In this document: positions 52,526-61,336 of the stretch, piece by piece | Layout of the letters: each line of letters begins with the position of its first letter | Position numbering within the stretch: the first letter of the stretch is position 1 | NCBI GenBank assembly: GCA_041678005.1 | Contig: JBAYOW010000006.1 | Location: forward strand, 19,195-83,194 | Reading direction: 5' to 3' | From: Sulfurivermis sp041678005 | GTDB lineage: Bacteria > Pseudomonadota > Gammaproteobacteria > Thiohalomonadales > Thiohalomonadaceae | Length of the DNA: 64,000 bases | The notes under the pieces: generated by a model | What the model saw: the letters and a program-made list of their open reading frames with translations, nothing else | The model's database searches: none | What the model was told of the DNA's origin: nothing | Position numbers and translations under genes: made by a program

Positions 52526-53128
52526 ATGAGCAAAACAATAGAGCCGGATGGAATGTCCTTGCTGAAACTGGCAGAGTTTTTTGATGCTGAGCAGCGGCCG
52601 GATGATTGCCTGATGTTCGATGAACTTGATGGCTTTCTTACCGCCCTGGCGTGCACGCCCGAGAGCAGACATGCCGAGCAATGGCTGGATGAGATATGGG
52701 GCGAGGAGGGCGCTGGATTTGCCGATGATGCAGAAGAGCAGGAGATCATAGGTTTGATATTTGCCTGGTTGAACATGATTAAAGACAGGTTGTTTCATGA
52801 GAGTGAGTTTGAGCCTTTGTGGCATATCGAAATAGATGACAATGACAATGAAACTATCGAGCCGGATGGCTGGTGTCGTGGTTTCATGCTGGCGGTTGAT
52901 CTGCACTTCGATTATTGGGAGCAGTTTTTTAACAGGGAAGAAGATATCCCGTTGCTTTTCCCGATTACGTTTTTTGCCATGCGGGATATGCCAGGTAGCG
53001 AGCCGGACCCCATGATCGCCGAGATAGAGGGCAACCAGCAGATTATAGATGACTTCATCAAGATCATCCCGCAGGTTGTGCAGGGATTTTATGAGTTGAT
53101 TGAGCAAGATGGGCGTGAGCTGCATTGA
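52526..53128 (+). CDS. UPF0149 (YecA/YgfB-like) family protein
   Basis: The 200-residue acidic protein contains the family signature FDELDGFLTALACTPE near residue 31, and the WCRGFMLAV segment. It lacks the C-terminal SEC-C zinc motif of full-length YecA. The molecular function is not established. It starts 14 bases after tex and is probably in the same operon. The opposite strand carries a 205-codon open frame over the same bases; the protein family match decides for the plus strand. Confidence 0.82.
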   Translation: MSKTIEPDGMSLLKLAEFFDAEQRPDDCLMFDELDGFLTALACTPESRHAEQWLDEIWGEEGAGFADDAEEQEIIGLIFAWLNMIKDRLFHESEFEPLWHIEIDDNDNETIEPDGWCRGFMLAVDLHFDYWEQFFNREEDIPLLFPITFFAMRDMPGSEPDPMIAEIEGNQQIIDDFIKIIPQVVQGFYELIEQDGRELH

Positions 53129-53238
53129 GATGGGTAAGACTAGTCGATCAGTTTATATAGTTAGGGAGAAGAACCACGATTGATACACCTCGTTCCTCTG
53201 CATATCTTATGCTTGCTTTGGCCTGATTGTGATTTTTC

Positions 53239-53276
53239 GTCAAAAATTTGACATGTGACTGCCTGCCATTTATCTT
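53239..53276 (+). promoter_or_regulatory. Promoter of the fleQ-like gene with palindrome over -35
   Basis: TTGACA at 53248-53253 and TATCTT at 53271-53276 are 17 bases apart. A perfect inverted repeat GTCAAA-AA-TTTGAC (53239-53252) overlaps the -35 box, so a bound repressor would block RNA polymerase. The binder is unknown. Confidence 0.55.
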
Positions 53277-53326
53277 GCTGAAATAAAATGTTCTGCTGTT
53301 TTGAATAGCTGAGGGAGGGGGGATTG

Positions 53327-54712
53327 ATGTCTGGTGAGGTCGTATGGCTGCATGAGCCAGAGCAGAAGCGCCGTGAGAAGTTGCGTCTTTTGCTGGAGTT
53401 TCTCGGCATTGGGCCTGTGGTGGAAATAGCGGATGAACCATGGCAAGAGTCCCAGCCTGTCAAGGTGCGCGTGGTGTTGCTGGCGCATGCCCCACAAATA
53501 AAACGGCAGATAGAAGACCTGCGTGCATGGTCGCCTGCAGTACCTATTTTATTGATAGCGCCACCTGGTGAAATAGCAGACCAGGTTCAGGGCGTGATCA
53601 ATTTCCCCCTCAATCATGAATCATTAATTGGTGAGTTGTACCGTGCCGACGCATGGCGGCGGGCAGCACTAAGCGGTGCTCCATTGCGTGAACCAGGCCT
53701 GGCGCGCGCATTGGTTGGTGTCAGTCCTGCCATTCAGCAGGTGCGCCGCCTGATCGAGCAAGTGTCAGAGACAGATGCCAATGTGCTGATACTCGGCGAG
53801 TCAGGTACCGGCAAGGAAGTAGTGGCGCGCAGCCTGCATCGTCTGTCATTGCGACATGAGCGAGCTTTTGTGCCGGTGAATTGTGGTGCCATTCCTGGTG
53901 ATTTGCTGGAAAGTGAGTTGTTTGGCCATGAAAAAGGCGCGTTCACAGGTGCCATTAATACACGGCAGGGGCGTTTTGAATTGGCCGAAGGCGGCACCTT
54001 GTTCCTCGATGAGATAGGTGATATGCCGCTGCCCATGCAGGTAAAGCTGCTGCGTGTCATTCAGGAGCGCACCTTCGAGCGGGTTGGCAGTAATCGCAGT
54101 ATTACCGCTGATGTGCGCTTGGTCGCTGCTACCCATCGTGACCTGGACAGTAATATCCAGGATGGCAGGTTTCGTGAGGACTTATATTATCGCCTCAATG
54201 TGTTTCCCATTGAGTTGCCGTCATTGCGTGAGCGGGCAGATGATGTGCCTCTATTGATCCATGAATTCATCCAGCGGATGGAGAAAATGGGGCGCGGCAC
54301 CGTTCGTCTGACACCAGGGGCGGTTGGATCCTTGAGTGCCTACCCATGGCCTGGCAATGTGCGTGAGTTGGCTAATTTGATGGAACGGTTGGCGATCATG
54401 TTTCCCAAGGGACTGGTGGATGTGCGCGATCTGCCATCCAAATTTCAGATGGAAGGTGTGCAAGCTATTGAAGTGGATTTCCCAGAGCCTTTGGCAACCA
54501 ATTCACTTGCATCGCCTGTGACAACAACGCCAGCGGTATGTCTGCCAGCCAATGGCATCGATCTCAAGGAATATCTCGCCGAGCTGGAATTGGATTTCAT
54601 CAAACAGGCACTGGATATGACCGATGGCGTCGTCGCCAGAGCCGCCGAGCAGTTGGGTATGCGCCGTACTACACTGGTCGAGAAGATGAAAAAATACGAT
54701 CTGCAGCGATAG
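53327..54712 (+). CDS. FleQ-like sigma54-dependent transcriptional regulator
   Basis: The 461-residue enhancer-binding protein has a degenerate receiver-like N-terminal domain (about 3-110, no phospho-acceptor Asp triad). Its AAA+ domain carries Walker A GESGTGKE (158-165), GAFTGA for sigma54 contact and LFLDEIGDMP. A Fis-type helix-turn-helix ends the protein (AAEQLGMRRTTLVEKM). The closest known type is Pseudomonas FleQ, which governs flagella and exopolysaccharide and binds c-di-GMP. The FleQ LFRS c-di-GMP motif reads LARA here (125-128): the Arg is kept but Phe and Ser are lost, and Asn after the Walker A helix Arg is Ser169. The ATG at 53327 has GGAGGGGGGA just upstream. No flagellar genes are in the window. 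Confidence 0.88.
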   Translation: MSGEVVWLHEPEQKRREKLRLLLEFLGIGPVVEIADEPWQESQPVKVRVVLLAHAPQIKRQIEDLRAWSPAVPILLIAPPGEIADQVQGVINFPLNHESLIGELYRADAWRRAALSGAPLREPGLARALVGVSPAIQQVRRLIEQVSETDANVLILGESGTGKEVVARSLHRLSLRHERAFVPVNCGAIPGDLLESELFGHEKGAFTGAINTRQGRFELAEGGTLFLDEIGDMPLPMQVKLLRVIQERTFERVGSNRSITADVRLVAATHRDLDSNIQDGRFREDLYYRLNVFPIELPSLRERADDVPLLIHEFIQRMEKMGRGTVRLTPGAVGSLSAYPWPGNVRELANLMERLAIMFPKGLVDVRDLPSKFQMEGVQAIEVDFPEPLATNSLASPVTTTPAVCLPANGIDLKEYLAELELDFIKQALDMTDGVVARAAEQLGMRRTTLVEKMKKYDLQR

Positions 54713-54786
54713 CTGTTAACCAGCATATTTCATCAGAGTGTGAGAAAAGCTCTGGCTGCCGATAATAAGCAATTACAGTCGTGCAA

Positions 54787-56340
54787 TCAGATCAGCAAAC
54801 CCTGCCTGGCAAAGATATGCAGCAAGCGTTCAGTGTTGTGGCGAACGGTGCCAAGTTGTTTTTTCTGATCTGTTTTCTGCTTCCCTTCATTAAGCAAAAC
54901 CTCCTTGTTCGCGACAGCCGCCATCATCTCGTTCGTCAGCTCATCAATGTTGCGCGAGCCATCCAGCAGGCGCGCCAGATGAGCGGCGAAGGCATCGAGT
55001 TGTACGGTTGTATGACGCACGGTGGCCAGGTGGCCAAGATTCATTTTTGCTTGAGCCAGTGCCAGCCTGTGCAGCCGTGGATATTCATGCACACTTTTTG
55101 CGAACTGCTGCGATTGTGGGCTGATGCGAATGGCTTGATGGGCATAAAGACTGAATAGTTCGCCAAACAGATGCTCTATTTGGCTGGCGTATTGACGACC
55201 GCCCTGGCTGTTGACCAGTTGTGTTGCGGCATCGCTCAGTTCAGCAAATGAAATGGTGTCCGGATGTCTTGTGTTGAGATGTAGCAGTGCGGCCTTGGTC
55301 AGTGGGTGACTGACATCAAAGTCATTACCATCGGCCGAGGTAAATTTTTGTTCGCGCGGGCGGGACAGATCTAATTTCTTCGGCGGCATGAGCTGTGCAT
55401 TGAAGGCAAAGGATTCAAATTGTTCCAATACCAGCTCACGCTTGACGTTCAGTTCTTGTCGACAGAGTAGTGAGCGGCGAAAGTTGCGGTTGCGCACAAA
55501 ATCCATGTATTGCTCAAGCTCGATGAAATCTTCAATCGCATCCAGCGTAGTATCGGCCGCCTCGCTGATAGTGGAGGGGAAAGCGGTGCCGAGTTCGACA
55601 TCACATAGATATTGCAGGCCGTGCCTATTCGCATCATCAGCGAACTGGCTGAAAAGAAATGCTTGGTTAATCTCTTCCATGTACTCATGGTAAAGATAGC
55701 TTGGATGAACCTTGCGTACAGAGCTTATTTCATTGCGCAGATATTTTACGCTCAGCGCATCCAGGCCGTGAGTAGATTTTTCCATCAGGTCGAATAACTC
55801 ATAGGCCTTGGCAAGTTTTTCACGTGGCGTGCTGGCGTTGCGCGCATGATATAGCAGCATGTCACGCAAGATACCGCGCATGCGCCAGCCGGGCAGGGTG
55901 TTGTAGCTGATGTAGGCGATGCCATACTCGGTCAGCAGTTGTTGGCTTAGGGCAAGGATATGTTCACGCACGACTTCTGGTACCCAGGAATACACGCCGT
56001 GTACAATGATGTAATCAAACTTTCCCAGTCCGGTATCCAGCTCCATGATATCGCCCTGCCGCACTTCGATATTGCCAAGGCCGAGCTGCTTGATGAGTTG
56101 TTGTGCGCTGGCGACCTGGGCGGCAGAAAGCTCGATGCCAAGTATTTGTGCATCGGGCAGATAGTGCGCGATAGGGATGATATTTCCGCCGGTGGCACAG
56201 CCCAGCTCCAGGATACGTGCGTTTGCAGGCAGTGTAGTCGCAAGGCCAAATAGACGGCCAAGCACGCAAAGATGATCGGGATGAGTTTCGGCAAATGGTG
56301 TGCTGTCGTAGGGAATATCGTCGTAGCTATCGGATTTCAT
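54787..56340 (-). CDS. SAM-dependent methyltransferase with regulatory domain
   Basis: The 517-residue protein has an N-terminal class I methyltransferase domain (about 10-200), with SAM loop ILELGCATGGNIIP near residue 43, GIELS acidic turn and FDYIIVHGVYSWV. The middle resembles the methyltransferase regulatory domain (MethyTransf_Reg, about 215-300), and a helical C-terminus contains winged-helix-like segments (DGSRNIDELTNEM). Substrates of such proteins are unknown. It starts 12 bases after the SDR gene and is probably in its operon. Confidence 0.82.
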   Translation of the reverse strand: MKSDSYDDIPYDSTPFAETHPDHLCVLGRLFGLATTLPANARILELGCATGGNIIPIAHYLPDAQILGIELSAAQVASAQQLIKQLGLGNIEVRQGDIMELDTGLGKFDYIIVHGVYSWVPEVVREHILALSQQLLTEYGIAYISYNTLPGWRMRGILRDMLLYHARNASTPREKLAKAYELFDLMEKSTHGLDALSVKYLRNEISSVRKVHPSYLYHEYMEEINQAFLFSQFADDANRHGLQYLCDVELGTAFPSTISEAADTTLDAIEDFIELEQYMDFVRNRNFRRSLLCRQELNVKRELVLEQFESFAFNAQLMPPKKLDLSRPREQKFTSADGNDFDVSHPLTKAALLHLNTRHPDTISFAELSDAATQLVNSQGGRQYASQIEHLFGELFSLYAHQAIRISPQSQQFAKSVHEYPRLHRLALAQAKMNLGHLATVRHTTVQLDAFAAHLARLLDGSRNIDELTNEMMAAVANKEVLLNEGKQKTDQKKQLGTVRHNTERLLHIFARQGLLI

Positions 56341-56352
56341 GATGTTGTACTC

Positions 56353-57213
56353 TTATTTATTTTCGCCCTTGGACACACGACGCAATACCCAATCCAGACC
56401 TGAGGTTGGTAGTAGGCGTTTGAGTGCGCCAAATAGCCAGGTCGGTACGGTGACATAATAACGCGCCTTGGGGCGAGATGATTCCAGGGCATGGATAACT
56501 TTTTCCAGCACAGCCTCGGGCGGGAGGGTAAACGGCGCGGCAGGACCGACCTTGCGCAAGCGATTTTCCATGCGCCGGTAGGTGGCATGAAAAAAGCTTT
56601 GTTCGGCATTGATATTTTGCTGATATTTTTGCATGGCATTGGCACGAAAACGACTGCTGATCGGCCCTGGCTCAATCAGGCTGAGATGAATGCCGCTACC
56701 GTGCAATTCCAGTCGCAAGGTGTCGGCCAGACCTTCCAGAGCAAACTTGCTGGCGTTGTAGGCCCCACGAAATGGTAGCGTTACCAGACCCAGCACCGAA
56801 CTGTTGTGAATGATGCGCCCATGACCTTGCTGGCGCATGAGCTTGACGGCAAGACAGGTCAGTTCATGCGTGCCAAACAGATTGGTTTCAAACTGTTCAC
56901 GCAGCACCGCACGGCTCAGGTCTTCCACCGCGCCTGGTTGACCGTAAGCACCGTTATTAAACAAGGCATCGAGGCGACCATTGTTGCGTTGCAAAATCTC
57001 CTGCATAGCCGTGTGGATGGACGCCGAATCAGCCAGATCAAGATGTATTGATTCCAGTCCATCTGCCTGCAATCTTGCTACATCTTCAGCTTGCCGTGCA
57101 GTAGCAAAGACTCGCCAGCCACGTTGTTTGAGACCGTGTGCAACGCAAAGACCGATGCCGCTGGAACAGCCAGTAATGAGGATGCTGCGTGCTTTAGCTT
57201 GTTGTGCGGACAT
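56353..57213 (-). CDS. Short-chain dehydrogenase/reductase
   Basis: The 286-residue classical SDR has the cofactor motif ITGCSSGIG (14-22), NNGAYG in place of NNAG, catalytic Ser in NSSVLG, and YNASK. ATAR after the second strand suggests NADP preference. A basic C-terminal segment (LFGALKRLLPTSGLDWVLRRVSK) may bind membrane, as in some lipid-acting members. Substrate is unknown. It is upstream of the methyltransferase on the minus strand. A hairpin AAAGCG/CGCTTT lies 21-38 bases upstream (57234-57251). Confidence 0.88.
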   Translation of the reverse strand: MSAQQAKARSILITGCSSGIGLCVAHGLKQRGWRVFATARQAEDVARLQADGLESIHLDLADSASIHTAMQEILQRNNGRLDALFNNGAYGQPGAVEDLSRAVLREQFETNLFGTHELTCLAVKLMRQQGHGRIIHNSSVLGLVTLPFRGAYNASKFALEGLADTLRLELHGSGIHLSLIEPGPISSRFRANAMQKYQQNINAEQSFFHATYRRMENRLRKVGPAAPFTLPPEAVLEKVIHALESSRPKARYYVTVPTWLFGALKRLLPTSGLDWVLRRVSKGENK

Positions 57214-57467
57214 GGGTTTATAAGTTTGTAGTTAAAGCGGAACTTCGCTTTGAGGTTGTCGTAAAAGATGATGCTCAACTTGTGTCGTCAAACAAGATTC
57301 AGTGCAAGCAAATATGCTGCACGGTGCACAGCGTATATTTTTTGCTGGCTTGCCGCACCTGCTAGTTTGTGACATTCACTCTGGCCGCGTTTGTAACATT
57401 TTTTCAGTGAGGCTGACCTTGTGTCTGGACAGCGGGGCTTTGGTTCTGCTTCCTACCGTGTCAGATT

Positions 57468-59690
57468 TTATTTGCTGGTCAATTTGAACACGCCATCCCA
57501 AGTGTCGCTTGGTGGATATTGGCGCAAGTCATCTATGCGTTGACGGTAGATTTTATACAATTGGCTGGTTGGTGTTTCCTCGGTCAGTTTGGCAAGTAAG
57601 GATAGTGCTTGTTGCCATTGTTGCTGGCGATAGAGCTGGATAAATTCATTCCATTGCGTCAGTTCAAGGCGTAACTCTGGAGTGGCCTGTTCCATCAGGG
57701 CAAGTGGTTCGTAAACTGTTATAGGTGCGGTTTTGCCCTTGACGCGCACCCGATCTATTTCCCTTAGCAGAAACTCATCTTTTAACTGGGCGCGGGTGGC
57801 CTCACCAATAAGAATATTCACGCCATACTGTTTGGTGGCACTTTCCAGTCTTGCAGCAAGATTGACTGCATCGCCCATTACGGTATAAGACTGGCGCACT
57901 GGCGAGCCCATATCGCCTACAGTCATCAGTCCTGTGTTGATACCCATGCCTATTGCCAGTTCTGGCCAGCCCTTGGCTTTTAAGCTTCGATTCAATTCCG
58001 GCATGTACGTCTGCATGGCCAACGCAGCAGACACAGCCAGCTCGGCGTGTTTCGGGTTGGCTACTGGCGCACCCCAAAAAGCCATGATGGCATCGCCTAT
58101 ATATTTATCCAGTGTGCCATGCTGTGCGCGTATTATTTCTGTCATCGCTGCTAGATAATCATTAATTAAGCTGGCCAATTGCTCAGGCGGAATATTTTCT
58201 GAAATAGTAGTAAAACCACGTACATCAGAAAAAAATACCGTTAGTTCCGCCTTGCGTCCGGCCATATTGTAGTTTTCCGGATCCTTGCTCATTTGCCTGA
58301 CCAATTCTGGCGGCACATATTGGCCAAACAAGTTGGTCAGTTGGCGTTTGGTTTTTGCCTCAAAGAAATAGCCCCAAGTTATGTTAAGCATATAGAGCAG
58401 ACCCATCAGCATCAGGCTGTTGGCGACCGGCATGACCAGATCTTGTAATTGCCAGAAGGTGAAATTGATAGACAATAAAACAAGCAGAAGTAAAAAAAAC
58501 ATTAAACCAGCCATGAATGCTGGTAGCCGTGGCATGATGAAAATCATCATCAAGCCAGCCAGCAACATAATCAGCAGATCAACGGCAAGGGCATATTCAG
58601 GCTTGTGCTTGAGTGCACCATCCAATATACCCGCGATCAAGTTGGCATGAACCTCTACGCCAGGAAATACTGCACCAACAGGCGTGGCTTGCAAATCCAC
58701 CAGGCCAGGTGCTGAGGTGCCAACCAGCACGATACGATTTGCCAATGCATTGGAAGGCAGACGGCCATGCAGAAGATCGCTCGCGGAGATGTAAGGAAAA
58801 CTGCCCTGCTTTCCACGATAGGGCACAAGTGCGGCTACATTTTCGTCCACCGCCAGGCGCAGATCCTGCTCATCTGTCGGCAAACTCAGCCATTCCAGGC
58901 CGGCATAATCATCGCCACCATCGGTGAAGCCAGGAAAAATCGGTGGGTAATCAAATAGTGTACGCACCGTCGCCAGCGCCAGAGCTTCGTAATACTCCCC
59001 TTGGTATTCGGCCAACAGCGGTACGCGACGGAAGATGCCATCAAAATCTACCAGTGGGTTTAAATAGCCAGCTGCCATGCTCGCAGCCTGCAGCTCAGGC
59101 AGATTGCCGCCATAGCTGTGCCAGGCAGTAGTTGCCACTTGCCGCTGACCAAAGCTGCCTGCTGGCAGTACGGCTTCGGGCAAGGCTCCACTGGATTGGT
59201 CGCTGTGAGCAAAATAGTAGCCAAGGACAACCGGGCGTTCTTTTATCGCCTCAACAAAACGGCCATCGTAATCAAGCTCAGGCCGGATATTGGCTAAGGC
59301 TTGCCGGAATTCCTGATTGTTACGTAGCTCATTCTCGGCCAGTTTTGACAGGGTATCTATACCTGAACTTCGATCCGTCTCAGCAAACACCACGTCAAAG
59401 GCCAGCACACGTATATTTTGTTGCTCAAATAAAATATCTACTAACTTTGCCAGACGATTTCTTGGCCAGGGCCAGCGGCCTTCTTCGGCCAGAGATTTTT
59501 CGTCTATATCAACGATGACAATGCGTTCATCCAGCCCGCCTGGCATGGTTAGGCGCAAGCGGGCATCGTAGAAGATTGCATCAAGCCGACTGAGCAGATC
59601 GATACGGATATACTGCGCAGAATGCGCCAGTAACACGCCAAGCAGAGCCAAGCCCAGCATAGTGCGCACTATTTGATGACGCCCAGGCAT
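57468..59690 (-). CDS. CHASE2-domain class III adenylate cyclase
   Basis: The 740-residue inner membrane protein has an N-terminal membrane segment (about 9-27), a large periplasmic CHASE2 sensor domain (about 30-335, with VIVDIDEKSLAEEGRWPWPR and LVGTSAPGLVDLQATPVGAVFPGVEVHA) and three membrane segments (about 345-435). The cytoplasmic cyclase domain (about 470-650) has both metal Asp residues (FFSDVRGF and YIGDAIMAFWG). A Lys before the second metal Asp region (TLDKYIGD) and Thr in YTVMGDAVNLAARLE fit ATP rather than GTP, and the transition-state Asn and Arg are present. It should make cAMP in response to a periplasmic signal. FecR and TPR-barrel genes lie upstream on the same strand. Confidence 0.92.
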   Translation of the reverse strand: MPGRHQIVRTMLGLALLGVLLAHSAQYIRIDLLSRLDAIFYDARLRLTMPGGLDERIVIVDIDEKSLAEEGRWPWPRNRLAKLVDILFEQQNIRVLAFDVVFAETDRSSGIDTLSKLAENELRNNQEFRQALANIRPELDYDGRFVEAIKERPVVLGYYFAHSDQSSGALPEAVLPAGSFGQRQVATTAWHSYGGNLPELQAASMAAGYLNPLVDFDGIFRRVPLLAEYQGEYYEALALATVRTLFDYPPIFPGFTDGGDDYAGLEWLSLPTDEQDLRLAVDENVAALVPYRGKQGSFPYISASDLLHGRLPSNALANRIVLVGTSAPGLVDLQATPVGAVFPGVEVHANLIAGILDGALKHKPEYALAVDLLIMLLAGLMMIFIMPRLPAFMAGLMFFLLLLVLLSINFTFWQLQDLVMPVANSLMLMGLLYMLNITWGYFFEAKTKRQLTNLFGQYVPPELVRQMSKDPENYNMAGRKAELTVFFSDVRGFTTISENIPPEQLASLINDYLAAMTEIIRAQHGTLDKYIGDAIMAFWGAPVANPKHAELAVSAALAMQTYMPELNRSLKAKGWPELAIGMGINTGLMTVGDMGSPVRQSYTVMGDAVNLAARLESATKQYGVNILIGEATRAQLKDEFLLREIDRVRVKGKTAPITVYEPLALMEQATPELRLELTQWNEFIQLYRQQQWQQALSLLAKLTEETPTSQLYKIYRQRIDDLRQYPPSDTWDGVFKLTSK

Positions 59691-59707
59691 GGTGAATCAA
59701 CCCCAAC

Positions 59708-59851
59708 CTAATAGCATTCGAAGGTGGCACCGTAGTAGTGCTGCGTATTTTCTATGAGTATGCAAGTCACACCTGCTTGCAAGGCATTCGTGCCAGTGAC
59801 AAAACGGTTCCAGGTAAAGTCAGTTCCATGGTTAAAAAAACCAGCTTCCAT
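59708..59851 (-). pseudogene. Decayed duplicate of the FecR protein C-terminal barrel end
   Basis: The bases at 59719-59845 align without gaps to 60250-60376 inside the fecR-like gene, with about four of five bases identical by eye, mostly differing by transitions. Translated on the minus strand, the copy (ATG 59851 to TAG 59708) keeps the pattern GT-F, FV-GT-A, AGVT and ENTQHYYGA of the intact protein, then ends FECY. No upstream FecR part remains. It looks like the remnant of a second, tandem fecR-like gene, or of the original 3' end, sitting directly before the cyclase gene. Confidence 0.75.
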
Positions 59852-59990
59852 CCTTTGACATGCATGCAGTCCTTGTTGACCTTCGCAACGGCAAGGATTA
59901 GACGGGTGAAGTTAGAATTCTGACCCACTTAATCAAGTGGTTGAGCGAAGCGGAGATAGCCTCAGAGGTTTCTCCAAGGCCATCTAGAGC

Positions 59991-60125
59991 ATGCCGATAT
60001 CCTATGTTGCATTATTCATCAAGATCCGTCGAGCCTATGAAATTCGTAGATTCCAAAAGCCAGACGGTCTTGATGATCGATCTCAAGCTCGCCTACAAGA
60101 GGTTGCCACACTTAAGGCCCAGTAG
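59991..60125 (+). CDS. Possible 44-codon ORF, highly charged
   Basis: A short plus-strand ORF between the decayed FecR fragment and the fecR-like gene, overlapping the fecR 3' end by 14 bases. Its product is rich in Arg, Lys, Asp and Gln (IRRAYEIRRFQKPDGLDDRS and on) and looks helical and protein-like, but I know no match. It could be the end of a lost gene. No clear Shine-Dalgarno. An inverted repeat CCACTT-AATC-AAGTGG lies at 59925-59940. Confidence 0.2.
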   Translation: MPISYVALFIKIRRAYEIRRFQKPDGLDDRSQARLQEVATLKAQ

Positions 60126-61326
60126 GCCCATAAGGATCTTGATAGTAAGGATCATCATAAGGTATATCGATGTCTGGTGGCGGCGGCGGCGGCGGCGGCG
60201 GTGGCGGTGGCGGTGGCGGTGGCGGTGGCGGTGGGAGAATTTCAATGCCGTAGGCGGCACCGAAGTAATGCTGTGTATTTTCTGTGAATGTGTATGTCAC
60301 ACCTGCACGCGAGGCATCCGTGCCAGCGACAAAACCGTCATAGGCAAAGGCAGTCCCATTACCTGAGAAATTAGCTCCATTACCAGTCGAGCCATATCCT
60401 GAATATTCATGTGGTGAGCCATCAATCGAAATATTCAGGTCAATATTTGTCGAGCTGATTGTGCCGCCGATAAAGCCAACATCCAGCGTTCCACTTTCCA
60501 GTGTTGCTGTATTTCCATTTTGGTCTCTGGGTGTGGTGACACTGACCAGATTGTAGCTGGTATTGACATTACCCAGGGCCATCAGCTCAGCCGAGCTGGT
60601 CGGATTGCCGATGATGTAGTAAAGGTTAGACGATGGCTCAGCATTTATTTCAACATCAGCTAAATCACCAGAAGCTGTCCGGGTTTCACTGCTGGAGAAG
60701 TCCGCTGCAGCCGTTTCATCAATAGCTGGCGGAGGCAGCTGTGGTCGTGTTTCAGTGCGCTGCGGTAGCTGTCCCAGCCTGATTTCGGCTGTCTCGCCGC
60801 TGGCCACCAGCAGGCTGCCACGTTCGTTGCTGACTTCGATTAATCCCTCGCCGGTATGCACCAGCAGGTTCTCACGGGCATTGTCCAATTGTGCGGTGTA
60901 CTCAGTGCCACGTATACCGATGGTTGCCACCACCGCGTCGACTTTATGGTTCTTGCGATTCTGTTTGCCGATGACACCGGTAATGATGCGCATGCCACCT
61001 TGCAGCAGGCTGAAATTGCCCTTTTCATTGCCGTCTACCTTGCCCTCGTAATGATAATCATCGACTCTGAAACTGGTGTTGGGTTGGAGCGAGACCAGTG
61101 CGCCATCGGTGAATTTGAGCTGGGCAAGTGAGGATGCGCCAGTGATTACAGTGTCACCCGCTGCGATACTTGCGCCTTTGCTCAGCGTGCGTGTATCACC
61201 CTGGCTATTGCTGGCGTTCACCTCGCCTTTAGCAAAATGTACGATGCCAGCACCCCAACTAAGCCCGCTGAAGATCAGGCTGAAAAAGAAAAACAGTGCT
61301 CGGTATGAAAATGCTTGAATGTGCAT
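60112..61326 (-). CDS. FecR-domain protein with C-terminal barrel-like domain and polyproline tail
   Basis: The ATG at 61326 follows AGGAA, which overlaps the stop of the upstream gene, and gives 404 residues. There is a signal peptide (about 1-26), a FecR domain (about 28-175: LKFTDGALVSLQPNTSFRVDDY, GGMRIITGVIGK, ATIGIRGTEY), and a Pro/Thr/Ser-rich linker (about 185-235). A beta-rich domain (about 245-365) ends FVAGTDASRAGVTYTF...HYFGAAYG, resembling the small barrel of TbpB-like proteins. The tail is 20 consecutive prolines and a Pro/Tyr/Asp end. It should be periplasmic or surface-exposed. It is in an operon with the TPR-barrel gene and upstream of the CHASE2 cyclase, whose sensor domain it might serve. 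Confidence 0.85.
   Translation of the reverse strand: MHIQAFSYRALFFFFSLIFSGLSWGAGIVHFAKGEVNASNSQGDTRTLSKGASIAAGDTVITGASSLAQLKFTDGALVSLQPNTSFRVDDYHYEGKVDGNEKGNFSLLQGGMRIITGVIGKQNRKNHKVDAVVATIGIRGTEYTAQLDNARENLLVHTGEGLIEVSNERGSLLVASGETAEIRLGQLPQRTETRPQLPPPAIDETAAADFSSSETRTASGDLADVEINAEPSSNLYYIIGNPTSSAELMALGNVNTSYNLVSVTTPRDQNGNTATLESGTLDVGFIGGTISSTNIDLNISIDGSPHEYSGYGSTGNGANFSGNGTAFAYDGFVAGTDASRAGVTYTFTENTQHYFGAAYGIEILPPPPPPPPPPPPPPPPPPPPDIDIPYDDPYYQDPYGPTGP
60175..60234 (-). repeat. Microsatellite encoding 20 consecutive prolines
   Basis: Read as coding strand, the tract is (CCACCG)x5, CCA, (CCG)x7, CCA, CCA. Slippage in triplet or hexamer steps would change the proline number without shifting the frame, so this is a length-variable site rather than an on/off switch. 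Such a run should need EF-P for translation. Confidence 0.9.
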
Positions 61327-61336
61327 GCTTTGTTCC

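Noticed and set aside
52508..53125. Minus-strand open frame of 205 codons
   Set aside because: Exact mirror of the UPF0149 gene, which has a recognised family motif on the plus strand.
57234..57251. AAAGCG/CGCTTT hairpin upstream of the SDR gene
   Set aside because: Short stem without T tail; too common to call a terminator or operator.
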